Assembly: GCF_018919265.1 (NCBI RefSeq)
Contig: NZ_JAHLQO010000006.1
Location: 1 to 64,000 of the forward strand
Length of the DNA stretch: 64,000 nt
Direction: 5' to 3'
Source of the DNA: Peptoniphilus ovalis
Lineage (GTDB): Bacteria > Bacillota > Clostridia > Tissierellales > Peptoniphilaceae
In this document: positions 39,790 through 47,357 of the stretch, one piece after another
How positions within the stretch are numbered: position 1 is the first letter of the stretch
Layout: the number at the start of each line of letters is the position of its first letter
Made by a program: the position numbers and the translations under genes
Notes under the pieces: generated by a model
Seen by the model: the letters and a program-made list of their open reading frames with translations, nothing else
Database searches by the model: none
Told to the model about the DNA's origin: nothing

Positions 39790-39820
39790 AGAGATAGCAA
39801 AATCAAAGCTATCTCTTTTT
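39790..39820 (+). terminator. Leader hairpin 1, before repA
   Basis: GAGATAGC (39791-39798) pairs with GCTATCTC (39808-39815), then five T. The repA ribosome site (AAGGGGG) begins about 10 bases later and the ATG is at 39841. It lies upstream of, not after, the gene it appears to belong to. Confidence 0.8.
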
Positions 39821-39840
39821 ATATGAAAAGAAAGGGGGTT

Positions 39841-40821
39841 ATGATGAAAGAAATAGTTAAATTTGAATACTATTATGGCAATGAAGCAGAACAATATTCA
39901 TTTTTTAGGATTCCCAAAACTTTATTTACCGACTTAAACTTTAAAAAACTATCCGTAGAAGCAAAAATTCTTTATGGAATTCTACTCGATAGAATGAGCT
40001 TGTCAATTAAGAATAAATGGTTAGATGAAGAAAACAAGGTATACATCATCTATACCATAGAAGAAATTATGGAAGTATTAAATTGGGGGAGAAATAAATC
40101 GGTCAAAGTAATGAAAGAAATTGAAGAGATAGGATTATTAGAAAAAAAGAGGTTAGGACTTGGAAAGCCAAATTTACTCTATGTAAAGAACTTTATTTAC
40201 ACAGAAAATAATAAAACTACAGAAGTTTCAAAAGCAAACCTCAAGAAGTTTAAAAAACAAACTTCAGGAAGTTTAGAAAACAAACCTCAAGAAGTTTCAA
40301 AAGAGGACTCTAATAATACTAATATTAATAATACTGAAACTAATAATACTGATTATAATAATACCACCCCCATATCCCCCTTAGAAAAGCTAGGAGAAAA
40401 ATCAAAAAAAACTTTGGAGGAGGAAGAATTAAAAGAAACTATAAAAAAGAATATATCTTATGAAACCTTTGAAAAAGTAAGAATAGAAGAAAAGAAGCAA
40501 GTAGATGTAATGATAAATGTACTTGTAAAGGCATTAACTAGCTTTACAAAGATTAAAATAGGAGGGAGGCATATATCCAATGAAAATTTTAAAGATAGAT
40601 TTCTAAGTCTTAACTATAAACACATAGACTATGTTTTGAAATACCTAAGAGAAAATGCTCCAAAGGATATTAAAAACATTAATGCCTATCTACTGACTCT
40701 CTTATACAATGCAGATGAAAATATTAGAAACATAGAAGTCATAAAGAGAGAAGATCAGAAAAGAGAAAATTATGACTATAGTAATGATGAGGATATTTGG
40801 AGAGAAATTTTAAATACTTGA
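39841..40821 (+). CDS. Replication initiator protein A (RepA_N-like)
   Basis: 326 residues. The N-terminal winged-helix region (YSFFRIPKTLFTDLNFKKLSVEAKILYGILLDRM, WGRNKSVKVMKEIEEIGLLEKKR) matches RepA_N initiators of Tn1549-like elements and plasmids. An Asn/Thr-rich linker (about 155-180) precedes a C-terminal domain. Such proteins start replication of the excised circle. Start ATG at 39841 chosen for the AAGGGGG just upstream. Directly followed by the DnaC-like helper. Confidence 0.85.
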   Translation: MMKEIVKFEYYYGNEAEQYSFFRIPKTLFTDLNFKKLSVEAKILYGILLDRMSLSIKNKWLDEENKVYIIYTIEEIMEVLNWGRNKSVKVMKEIEEIGLLEKKRLGLGKPNLLYVKNFIYTENNKTTEVSKANLKKFKKQTSGSLENKPQEVSKEDSNNTNINNTETNNTDYNNTTPISPLEKLGEKSKKTLEEEELKETIKKNISYETFEKVRIEEKKQVDVMINVLVKALTSFTKIKIGGRHISNENFKDRFLSLNYKHIDYVLKYLRENAPKDIKNINAYLLTLLYNADENIRNIEVIKREDQKRENYDYSNDEDIWREILNT

Positions 40822-40835
40822 TAGGAGATGAGTAT

Positions 40836-41693
40836 ATGGAATTAATAAAAGAAATCCTAGAACAGAAAATAAAAAATGCAGAAACAAATAGTCCATCAAA
40901 TGATGAAGAAAATAGGAGTTATATAGATCAAGAAACAGGATTAAAATATTGTGCAAAATGTAAAACACCAATTGAAAAAGAAATAGACTTCTTTGGAGAA
41001 ATAAAAAAAGTTGGTATTTTATGTCAATGTGAAAAAGAAAGACAAAAATTAGAGGAAGAAAAAAGAAAAGAAAATAAAAGGCTTTTAAAAATTGAACACT
41101 TAAAAAAAGAGTGTTTTTCCGATCCTATCCTATTAAATTGGAATTTTAAAAATATGGACAAAGATAGTGAGCATGAAAAAGTAGCAAAAAACTATGTGGA
41201 AAAATTTGATGAAATATATGAAAATAATATAGGATTAATTCTCACAGGGAATGTGGGATGTGGAAAAACATATCTTGCAAGTGCTATAGCAAATGCTTTA
41301 CTAGAAAAAGAAATATCAGTCAAAATGACAAATTTTTCAGTAATTTTAAATGATATGACTAACTTTGAGATTGATAAGAGTAAGTATATAGATAACCTAA
41401 ATCATAAGAAACTATTAATTATTGATGATTTTGGAATGGAAAGAGATACAGATTTTGCAGCTGAGCATATCTTTAACATAATAGATAGTAGATATAGAAG
41501 TGGGAAACCTCTAATTATAACAACAAACTTAAATATATCAGCTTTAACTAATCCTGAAACTATAAAAGATAAAAGAATTTACTCAAGGATACTTGAAATA
41601 TGCAGTCCCATTATATTTACAGGAGAAAATAGAAGAATAGAAAAAATGAAGGAGAAATCAAAATTAGCCTATGAAATATTAAAAAAAGAATGA
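40836..41693 (+). CDS. DnaC-like replication ATPase
   Basis: 285 residues. The N-terminal zinc ribbon (CAKC ... CQC, about residues 31-60) is followed by an AAA+ domain: LTGNVGCGKTYLASAIA (Walker A), LLIIDDFGMERDT (Walker B) and a sensor region RIYSRILEICSPI. It resembles DnaC/DnaI helicase loaders. The ATG at 40836 follows GGAG and lies 14 bases after repA. It probably loads helicase at the ICE origin. Confidence 0.9.
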   Translation: MELIKEILEQKIKNAETNSPSNDEENRSYIDQETGLKYCAKCKTPIEKEIDFFGEIKKVGILCQCEKERQKLEEEKRKENKRLLKIEHLKKECFSDPILLNWNFKNMDKDSEHEKVAKNYVEKFDEIYENNIGLILTGNVGCGKTYLASAIANALLEKEISVKMTNFSVILNDMTNFEIDKSKYIDNLNHKKLLIIDDFGMERDTDFAAEHIFNIIDSRYRSGKPLIITTNLNISALTNPETIKDKRIYSRILEICSPIIFTGENRRIEKMKEKSKLAYEILKKE

Positions 41694-41707
41694 AAGTAGG
41701 TGAGTGA

Positions 41708-42199
41708 ATGCAAAATGATGATATAAATAGCAGAACAATAGCCATAGTAAAAAAAGCAAGTATAGTAACAGCCAAGCAAGTTATAAATTTGATGAAGAAA
41801 ATATTAGAAATAAATAAACATAAAGCACAGACAGAACAGTCAAGACCCTTAGAAAAATTTAAAAAAGTAAAAGTAAAAGACCTTGTAAAAAAAGGTAAAG
41901 TAGAAACCTTAGAATTAAATGACATAGACTTAAAAGCATTGAAAAAAGAATTAAAAAGATATGGGGTGAAATTTTCCATAAAGAAAGATTTAGAAAATGG
42001 AAACAACATTATCTTTTTTCAAGCAAAAGATATAAAAGTAATGGAACAAGCTTTTAAAAAGACAGTCCAGAAATTTAATAAAGATAAGTCAAGAAAAAGA
42101 AAATCTTTAATAGAAAGGCTTAATAACTTCAAGGATAAAGTCAAAGATACTATTGACAGAGATAAGGTTAAACATAAACATCAGGAACAAAGTTTATAA
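41708..42199 (+). CDS. PcfB-like (DUF3801) conjugation protein
   Basis: 163 residues, basic, no membrane segment. It matches the PcfB/DUF3801 pattern (TIAIVKKASIVTAKQVINLMKKIL; FSIKKDLENGNNIIFFQAKDIKVMEQAF) with a Lys-rich tail. PcfB-type proteins act in the relaxosome and contact the VirD4-type coupling protein encoded downstream. A GTGAGTG-type weak ribosome site precedes it. Confidence 0.8.
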   Translation: MQNDDINSRTIAIVKKASIVTAKQVINLMKKILEINKHKAQTEQSRPLEKFKKVKVKDLVKKGKVETLELNDIDLKALKKELKRYGVKFSIKKDLENGNNIIFFQAKDIKVMEQAFKKTVQKFNKDKSRKRKSLIERLNNFKDKVKDTIDRDKVKHKHQEQSL

Positions 42200-42238
42200 T
42201 AAAAACACTTGGATATATAATATATATGATGAGAAGGC

Positions 42239-42325
42239 ATGAATAGCTTTATTGTTGAATACTATGAAAAAGAAGATTGGAATCATCCAGTAGAAGAATT
42301 TCTCTTATATATAGATAAAAAATGA
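42239..42325 (+). pseudogene. Fragment of a HigB/RelE-like toxin
   Basis: A 28-codon frame whose residues VEYYEKEDWNHPVEEFL resemble the N-terminal strand and helix of Gp49/HigB-type toxins. It ends in TGA after IDKK, where the family continues for about 80 residues. No antitoxin is seen. It is probably a decayed toxin gene in the ICE; the match is short. Confidence 0.4.
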
Positions 42326-42378
42326 TAACATAAGCATTAGGAAAGAAACTAAAAGCTACCTTTGAAAGTAAAGTATAA

Positions 42379-42591
42379 GTGTATGAAATGAAGAAAAATA
42401 TTTGCCCAAAATGTAAAAGAAAGATGAAACAACAATTTATAGGCCTACTACATTGCAAGTGTGGTATAAGCTACCATAAAGATTTAGGATATTTTAAAAG
42501 AAATGAAAATATGATTTTTGTCTTGGAAAGAAAAAAGATAGGTAAAAAAATAAAACAAGTTCCAGTAATAAGATATAAAAAAGATAAATAA
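42379..42591 (+). CDS. Small zinc-ribbon protein
   Basis: 70 residues (or 67 from the ATG at 42388). ICPKCKRKMKQQFIGLLHCKCG has the two CxxC-like pairs of a zinc ribbon, followed by a basic tail. It lies between pcfB and virD4 within the ICE. Function unknown; nucleic-acid binding is plausible. The ribosome site is weak. Confidence 0.6.
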   Translation: MYEMKKNICPKCKRKMKQQFIGLLHCKCGISYHKDLGYFKRNENMIFVLERKKIGKKIKQVPVIRYKKDK

Positions 42592-42602
42592 AATACTAAT
42601 GG

Positions 42603-42624
42603 GTAGAGAAATCTACTCTTTTTT
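42603..42624 (+). terminator. Leader hairpin 2, before virD4
   Basis: GTAGA (42603-42607) pairs with TCTAC (42612-42616), then C and a run of T. The virD4 GTG start is 12 bases after the T-run, with GGAGAGG between. Confidence 0.65.
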
Positions 42625-42635
42625 ATGGAGAGGAA

Positions 42636-44438
42636 GTGATTAATTCGAAAATACTAAATGAAATAATAAAAGATATAAAAAATGTTTTTAAGATAAGAGA
42701 TAAGAAGAAATTTGTATTAGAAAATCTTCCTTACCTCTTATTTTTTTATATAGGAAATATCTTTGCAAGCCATGTCAACTCTTATGTAGGAGGAGATATA
42801 ATAGATAGAATTCTAGTAGCTTTTAGTCAAATAGATACTTTAAACTATATTCCATCATTAAAAATAAAAAACATGATACCCAGTCTAATTCTATCAGTAG
42901 TTATTAAGTTAATCCTTATACAGAAAAAGAAAAATGCAAAAAAGTTTAGAGAGGGCAGAGAATATGGGTCGGCAAGATGGGGAAATGAAAAAGACATTGA
43001 GCCATACATTGACAAGAAGTTTGAAAACAATGTGCTATTAACTCAAACTGAAAGACTTACCATGAACAATAGACCTAAAAATCCAAAATATGCGAGAAAT
43101 AAAAATGTATTGGTAATTGGAGGTTCTGGTAGTGGTAAAACAAGGTTTTTTGTAAAGCCAAATCTCATGCAAATGCACTCTTCATATGTAGTAACCGATC
43201 CAAAAGGAACATTAGTCTTGGAATGTGGGAAAATGTTGGAAAGAAATGGATATGAGATAAAAATACTAAACACAATAAACTTTAAAAAATCCATGAGATA
43301 TAATCCCTTTGCATACTTGAAAAGTGAAAAAGATATTTTGAAATTAGTACAAACAATAATTGCAAATACTAAGGGAGAAGGAGAAAAATCAACTGAGGAT
43401 TTTTGGGTGAAAGCTGAAAAACTCTATTACACAGCACTTATAGGATATATCTGGTATGAAGCTCCTAAAGAAGAACAGAACTTTACAACTCTACTTGCTA
43501 TGATAGATGCAAGTGAGGTAAGAGAAGAAGATGAAAATTTTAAAAATGCAGTAGACTATATGTTTGAAGCATTAGAAAAAGAAAAGCCAAACCATTTCGC
43601 AGTAAAACAATATAAGAAATACAAACTTGCAGCAGGAAAAACTGCCAAATCAATCCTTATATCCTGTGGAGCAAGGCTTGCTCCATTTGATATTCAGGAA
43701 CTTAGGGACTTAATGAGAGAAGATGAACTGGAGCTTGATACACTTGGAGAAAAGAAAACAGCTTTATTCGTAATAATATCAGATACAGATGATACATTTA
43801 ACTTTGTAGTATCAATAATGTACTCACAATTATTTAATCTATTATGTGATAAAGCAGATGATGAATATGGCGGAAGACTTCCTATTCATGTGAGATGCCT
43901 ACTTGATGAATTCGCAAATATCGGCTTAATTCCTAAATTTGAAAAGCTGATAGCAACTATTAGAAGTAGAGAAATATCAGCTTGTATAATATTACAAGCA
44001 CAATCACAACTAAAAAGTATCTATAAAGATAATGCAGATACCATAGTTGGCAATTGTGATTCGACGTTATTTTTAGGAGGCAAAGAAAGAACAACATTAA
44101 AAGAATTATCTGAAAGCCTAGGCAAAGAAACCATAGACCTATATAACACATCAGAAACAAGATCAAATCAAAAGAGTTTTGGTTTAAACTATCAAAAAAC
44201 TGGAAAAGAATTAATGAGTCAAGATGAAATAACTGTAATGGATGGTGGGAAATGTATCTACCAATTAAGAGGAGTTAGACCATTTCTTTCAGATAAATTT
44301 GACATAACCAAACATAAGAACTATAAGTTCCTTGAAGATTATGACAAGAGAAATATATTTGACATAGAGAAATACCTACAGAGAAAAGATGAGGTTAAGT
44401 TAAAAGAAAGTATGGTAGTTGAAATATTAGATGAATAA
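42636..44438 (+). CDS. VirD4-type coupling ATPase (TraG/PcfC-like)
   Basis: 600 residues. N-terminal membrane segments (about 25-90), Walker A VIGGSGSGKTRFFVKPN, VTDPKGTL, Walker B CLLDEFANIG and a late motif QAQSQLKSIY. It couples the relaxosome to the type IV secretion channel at the membrane. The start is GTG at 42636. The C-terminal 70 codons recur as a diverged fragment at 46100-46312, evidence of recombination here. Confidence 0.94.
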   Translation: MINSKILNEIIKDIKNVFKIRDKKKFVLENLPYLLFFYIGNIFASHVNSYVGGDIIDRILVAFSQIDTLNYIPSLKIKNMIPSLILSVVIKLILIQKKKNAKKFREGREYGSARWGNEKDIEPYIDKKFENNVLLTQTERLTMNNRPKNPKYARNKNVLVIGGSGSGKTRFFVKPNLMQMHSSYVVTDPKGTLVLECGKMLERNGYEIKILNTINFKKSMRYNPFAYLKSEKDILKLVQTIIANTKGEGEKSTEDFWVKAEKLYYTALIGYIWYEAPKEEQNFTTLLAMIDASEVREEDENFKNAVDYMFEALEKEKPNHFAVKQYKKYKLAAGKTAKSILISCGARLAPFDIQELRDLMREDELELDTLGEKKTALFVIISDTDDTFNFVVSIMYSQLFNLLCDKADDEYGGRLPIHVRCLLDEFANIGLIPKFEKLIATIRSREISACIILQAQSQLKSIYKDNADTIVGNCDSTLFLGGKERTTLKELSESLGKETIDLYNTSETRSNQKSFGLNYQKTGKELMSQDEITVMDGGKCIYQLRGVRPFLSDKFDITKHKNYKFLEDYDKRNIFDIEKYLQRKDEVKLKESMVVEILDE

Positions 44439-44493
44439 ATTTAAAATTAAATAAGAAGTAAGATAGATATTAGGAAAGATTAAAAGAAAATAC

Positions 44494-44522
44494 TTGACAA
44501 AAAATATTTTATAACATATAAT
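44494..44522 (+). promoter_or_regulatory. Consensus promoter of the AbiF RNA/gene
   Basis: TTGACA (44494-44499), 17-bp spacer, TATAAT (44517-44522): a perfect sigma-A promoter. The start of transcription would be about 44529, placing the structured RNA at the 5' end of the transcript. Confidence 0.9.
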
Positions 44523-44528
44523 AATGTC

Positions 44529-44575
44529 AACAGTACCCGACACGCCTCTTAACAATGCGGACCAAGTCGGGTCAT
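44529..44575 (+). ncRNA. AbiF-associated structured RNA
   Basis: ACCCGAC (44535-44541) pairs with GTCGGGT (44566-44572) around the loop CACGCCTCTTAACAATGCGG and ACC. A short structured RNA between a promoter and an Abi_2 gene is the layout of the described abiF RNA motif. I recognise the layout and the CCCGACACGCCUC-type core, but I have not run a covariance search. It may serve as an RNA antitoxin for the HEPN protein. There is no T-run, so it would be cut from or read through into the abi mRNA. Confidence 0.7.
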
Positions 44576-44593
44576 TTGATTTTAGGAGAAAAA

Positions 44594-45457
44594 ATGAAAA
44601 AAATTCATCAAGAACCGATTAGTATAGAAAATCAAGTAAAAAACTTAATAGACTTAGGACTTTTAGTAGAAGATAAAACTTATGCTAAGAAAATTCTTGG
44701 AAGAATATCCTATTACAGGCTGATTAAAGCTTATAGTATCACATTAAAAAAAGATGGAAGATATATATCAGGAATAAGTTTTGAAGATATTGTAAGTTTA
44801 TATAAATTTGATAGAGAACTTAGACAGCTTATATTTGAAACAATAGAGCATATTGAAGTTTCTTTAAGAGCAGTTATCACAAACTATTTTTCTTTAAGAT
44901 ATGGGAACTTTTCATATAAAGATATGAATAATTTTGAGAAACAAAAGGAACAAGAAAGGGTACTAGAAGAATTAGCAAGGGAAGTTAAAAGAAATAGACG
45001 CTCACCATTTATAAAAAACTTTAAAGACAATTATGAAGGTGGAGAAATTCCACTCTATGCAGTGATAGAAGTAGCAAGTTTTGGAACTTTATCTAAAATG
45101 TATAAGAATATGAAAAATGAAGATAAAAGTAAAATTGCAAAAGTCTTTCATACAGACTACCATTACTTTGAATCTTGGATAGAAAATTTTGCCTATATAA
45201 GAAATATATGTGCCCATTATGGCAGGCTATATGGAGCAAAGCTTACAAAATCACCAAAGCTATATAAAGAATATTTAAAAAATAATATTTCAAACAATAC
45301 AATATTTGCTACATTAGTTAATCTTAAAATAGTTTCCGAAGAAGAAAATTACAAAAAATTTTATCATGATCTAACAGCACTAATAGCAAGATATGAAAAT
45401 ATTGAATTAAGACATGTTGGCTTTATAGAAAACTGGAAAGAACTACTAAAACCATAA
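44594..45457 (+). CDS. abiF: AbiF/Abi_2 abortive-infection protein (HEPN)
   Basis: 287 residues from the ATG at 44594 (GGAG upstream; a longer frame reaches 44555 into the RNA). Abi_2 features: RISYYRLIKAY, FDRELRQLIFETIEHIEVSLR, ASFGTLSKMY and YIRNICAHYGRLYG. The last contains R203-x4-H208, a HEPN ribonuclease motif. Abi_2 proteins stop phage by killing or arresting the host, and those with an upstream RNA behave as RNA-controlled toxins. Own consensus promoter, no partner protein. It is cargo unit 1 in the virD4-ssb site. Confidence 0.9.
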   Translation: MKKIHQEPISIENQVKNLIDLGLLVEDKTYAKKILGRISYYRLIKAYSITLKKDGRYISGISFEDIVSLYKFDRELRQLIFETIEHIEVSLRAVITNYFSLRYGNFSYKDMNNFEKQKEQERVLEELAREVKRNRRSPFIKNFKDNYEGGEIPLYAVIEVASFGTLSKMYKNMKNEDKSKIAKVFHTDYHYFESWIENFAYIRNICAHYGRLYGAKLTKSPKLYKEYLKNNISNNTIFATLVNLKIVSEEENYKKFYHDLTALIARYENIELRHVGFIENWKELLKP

Positions 45458-45476
45458 AATTAAATAGAGAAATTTA

Positions 45477-45505
45477 CACCGAAAAAAACATTTCGGTGTT
45501 TTTTT
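45477..45505 (+). terminator. Leader hairpin 3, after abiF and before a tiny ORF
   Basis: CACCGAAA (45477-45484) pairs with TTTCGGTG (45491-45498), then seven T. An AAAGGAGGAAGG ribosome site and a 10-codon frame follow. Confidence 0.85.
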
Positions 45506-45523
45506 ATGCCCAAAGGAGGAAGG

Positions 45524-45556
45524 ATGAAATATATACGAGATGAGCCGAAAAAATAA
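45524..45556 (+). CDS. Tiny leader-type ORF 1 (10 codons)
   Basis: ATG at 45524 after a very strong AAGGAGGAAGG site encodes MKYIRDEPKK and stops at TAA. It lies between two terminator-like hairpins. The counterpart near 51347 has the same layout but a different peptide. It may be a leader peptide controlling the next hairpin, or a remnant of a longer gene. Confidence 0.45.
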   Translation: MKYIRDEPKK

Positions 45557-45596
45557 GATACAGAGAAAAATGAAATATTAATGAATTAGAAGTAGA

Positions 45597-45624
45597 AGCG
45601 ATAGAGAAAACTATCGCTTTTTTT
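45597..45624 (+). terminator. Leader hairpin 4, before the truncated ssb
   Basis: AGCGATAG (45597-45604) pairs with CTATCGCT (45611-45618), then seven T. A TAAAGGAG site and the ATG at 45648 follow. Confidence 0.85.
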
Positions 45625-45647
45625 ATGGAATAAAGGAGATAGAACAA

Positions 45648-45818
45648 ATGGAAAGAGAAATGCTAAATATTAATGGAAATCTAGTAGGAGAAATAAAAAT
45701 AACTGCAATAGATACAAAGGAAGGAGAAAAAGAGGTAGCTAACTTCACAATAGTTAGAAAGAACAAAGAAGAAGGAAAGGTTAAAAAAGAAGAAAAAGAG
45801 GAATATTATGGCACTTAA
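45648..45818 (+). pseudogene. Truncated copy of the ICE SSB-like gene
   Basis: 56 codons. The first 48 or so align with the intact gene at 51463 (INGNLVGEIK, IDTKEGEKEVANFTIVRKNK), then the match is lost at a Lys/Glu-rich junction and a stop occurs. The missing half carries the rest of the OB fold, so it should not bind DNA. The break marks where later material (the HTH gene) joined. Confidence 0.85.
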
Positions 45819-46026
45819 CTATAAACCATTATGGATACAGTTACCAAAAAAAGGATTAAAGAAAACAGATGTAATAGTTATGGCAGGACTTACAACAAAT
45901 GTTATGGCACAAATGGGCAAGGATAAACCAATTACATTTAAGAATTTAGAAAGAATATGTAAGGCTCTATCTTGCACTCCTAACGATATTATTAGTTTTG
46001 AAGATGAATTTGAACAAGAGATTTAA
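45808..46026 (+). CDS. XRE-family HTH regulator (YozG-like)
   Basis: 72 residues of Cro/CI type: WIQLPKKGLKKTDVIVMAGLTTNVMAQMG, ITFKNLERICKALSCTPNDII. The DNA-binding fold is complete but short, with no ligand domain. GAGG lies upstream inside the truncated ssb, and it overlaps that frame by 11 bases. It lies at the junction between cargo units. Its target is unknown. Confidence 0.85.
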   Translation: MALNYKPLWIQLPKKGLKKTDVIVMAGLTTNVMAQMGKDKPITFKNLERICKALSCTPNDIISFEDEFEQEI

Positions 46027-46099
46027 ATTCTTATAGTCCTTTAAACTTGATTTATAAGGAATCAAAGAAAATCTTAATAAAGTTTTATAAAATTTTATT

Positions 46100-46312
46100 G
46101 AAATAACTGTAATGGATGGTGGTAAGTGTATTTATCAGTTAAGAGGAGTAAGACCTTTCTTATCTGATAAGTTTGATATCACAAAACATAAGAATTACAA
46201 GTTGTTGGAAGACTATGATAAGAAAAACTTGTTTGATGTTGAAGAGTATCTAACAAATAGAGATAGGGTAAAGTTAAAATCAAGTTATAAAATAAATAGG
46301 TTAAATATATAA
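46100..46312 (+). pseudogene. Fragment of a second virD4 (3' end)
   Basis: Reads EITVMDGGKCIYQLRGVRPF and continues through DKFDITKHKNYK and LEDYDK, the end of VirD4 as at 44224-44438. The DNA differs at many third positions, so this is not a recent duplication but the tail of a different ICE's virD4. A virD4 tail, followed by cargo and an ssb leader, is the second unit of the hot spot. Confidence 0.9.
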
Positions 46313-46873
46313 TCGACTATATCAGAGGAAAAATATAGAAGCATTCGACTTTTACCATGGTAAAGAATTTATCAGCATTTAAAAATTTTAAGAATATTAG
46401 ACTGCTATGATGATATATAAAGTATGGATATGTTTTGGGAAAGCACAGATAGACACAAATATAGAACACCTTACTATACTTTTAAAAGGATAGACACAGG
46501 CTCAAAAAAAGATATGGAGCTTTTACAGGAAGCGTTAAAGAATTGCTGCTTTGATGATGACAAGTAACCTTTTCCCTCTTTGCAGAAGATACAGCAAACA
46601 AAAAGCGAAATCAAGAGTGTAAGAACCACTTCTAAATAAGTGGCAGGCTCTTGACAGAGATTTATCTTTTCTGTTTGTAGCGGACAAGAGGAAAATAAAC
46701 ATCTATATTATACAATTCCTATAAAGTTTGAAAGGGAATTTATCACAGACACTTCGTTTTTACTCCAAAAGTACAATCAGGAAAAATACTAATATCGGCT
46801 TTAGAATTTTATGCATTATGTACAAATTGAAACAGATATATAGGTGTAAAGTATAAAATAAAAAAGAAAACGT
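46313..46873. other. Gene-poor, apparently decayed stretch
   Basis: About 560 bases between the virD4 tail and the bacteriocin promoter. Only one frame stands out (46424-46567). A small hairpin (CCACTT 46626-46631 with AAGTGG 46638-46643) lies inside. The remainder shows broken frames and looks like residues of lost genes. Confidence 0.65.
46424..46567 (+). CDS. Short unrecognised frame
   Basis: 47 codons (starts MDMFWESTDRHKY, ends CCFDDDK). Composition is protein-like (Trp, Tyr, Cys, His), but there is no clear ribosome site and no match I recognise. It could be the end of a gene that lost its start. Listed as doubtful. Confidence 0.3.
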   Translation: MDMFWESTDRHKYRTPYYTFKRIDTGSKKDMELLQEALKNCCFDDDK

Positions 46874-46902
46874 TTGACATCATATTAAAGATGTGTTATA
46901 AT
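46874..46902 (+). promoter_or_regulatory. Consensus promoter of the bacteriocin locus
   Basis: TTGACA (46874-46879), 17-bp spacer, TATAAT (46897-46902), 61 bases before the precursor ATG. It is as strong as the abiF promoter. Confidence 0.88.
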
Positions 46903-46962
46903 GAAACTGATAGAAATAGTACGTGGCACAAAACCATAAAAAGTGGAAAGGAGATCTAGCGA

Positions 46963-47277
46963 ATGACAGCAAAGAAGATGAAGATGAAAGTAGTTGGTCT
47001 TGTAGCAGCAGTTATGGTGATGAGTGCACCAATTACAGCGTGGGCTATTGATGTAGCGCGTGGGGATTTGTATTATAATGGGGGACAAACAGACACCATT
47101 GTATATTCCGAAATCGGTCGTAGAGCAGGTATTAGTCGTAACTATATGGTAAAGGCAACTGTAAAGGTCGGCGGGAATACATATACTAGTGGATTCTTAT
47201 CAAACTACGCTTACAAAGATGCAAAGAGGGTTTGGTGGGCGAACGAAACATCCTGGTATGATTATTATCCTTATTAA
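46963..47277 (+). CDS. Lactococcin-972-like bacteriocin precursor
   Basis: 104 residues. A Sec-type signal peptide (KMKVVGLVAAVMVMSAPITAWA, probable cleavage after AWA) is followed by a mature part of about 75 residues rich in Tyr, Trp, Gly and Asn (DLYYNGGQTD, SGFLSNYAYKDAKRVWW, ETSWYDYYPY). Mature lactococcin 972 has a similar aromatic end, but the usual GGxW opening is not clear here. The call rests mainly on the two downstream genes, which are the standard partners. It uses CGT arginine codons, unlike its neighbours, a sign of a different origin. GGAG lies upstream. Confidence 0.65.
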   Translation: MTAKKMKMKVVGLVAAVMVMSAPITAWAIDVARGDLYYNGGQTDTIVYSEIGRRAGISRNYMVKATVKVGGNTYTSGFLSNYAYKDAKRVWWANETSWYDYYPY

Positions 47278-47298
47278 GTAAATCTGTTCAAACACATA

Positions 47299-47325
47299 GG
47301 GCGGGGCTATTTGCCACGCCTTATT
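47299..47325 (+). terminator. Attenuator-like hairpin after the precursor
   Basis: GGCG-G-GGC (47300-47307) pairs with GCC-A-CGCC (47313-47320) with one internal mismatch, then TTATTTT. It sits between the precursor and transporter genes, where partial termination would give more precursor than transporter. Confidence 0.65.
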
Positions 47326-47357
47326 TTGTATATTTATTTAGAGAAAGGGCGTAGGTT

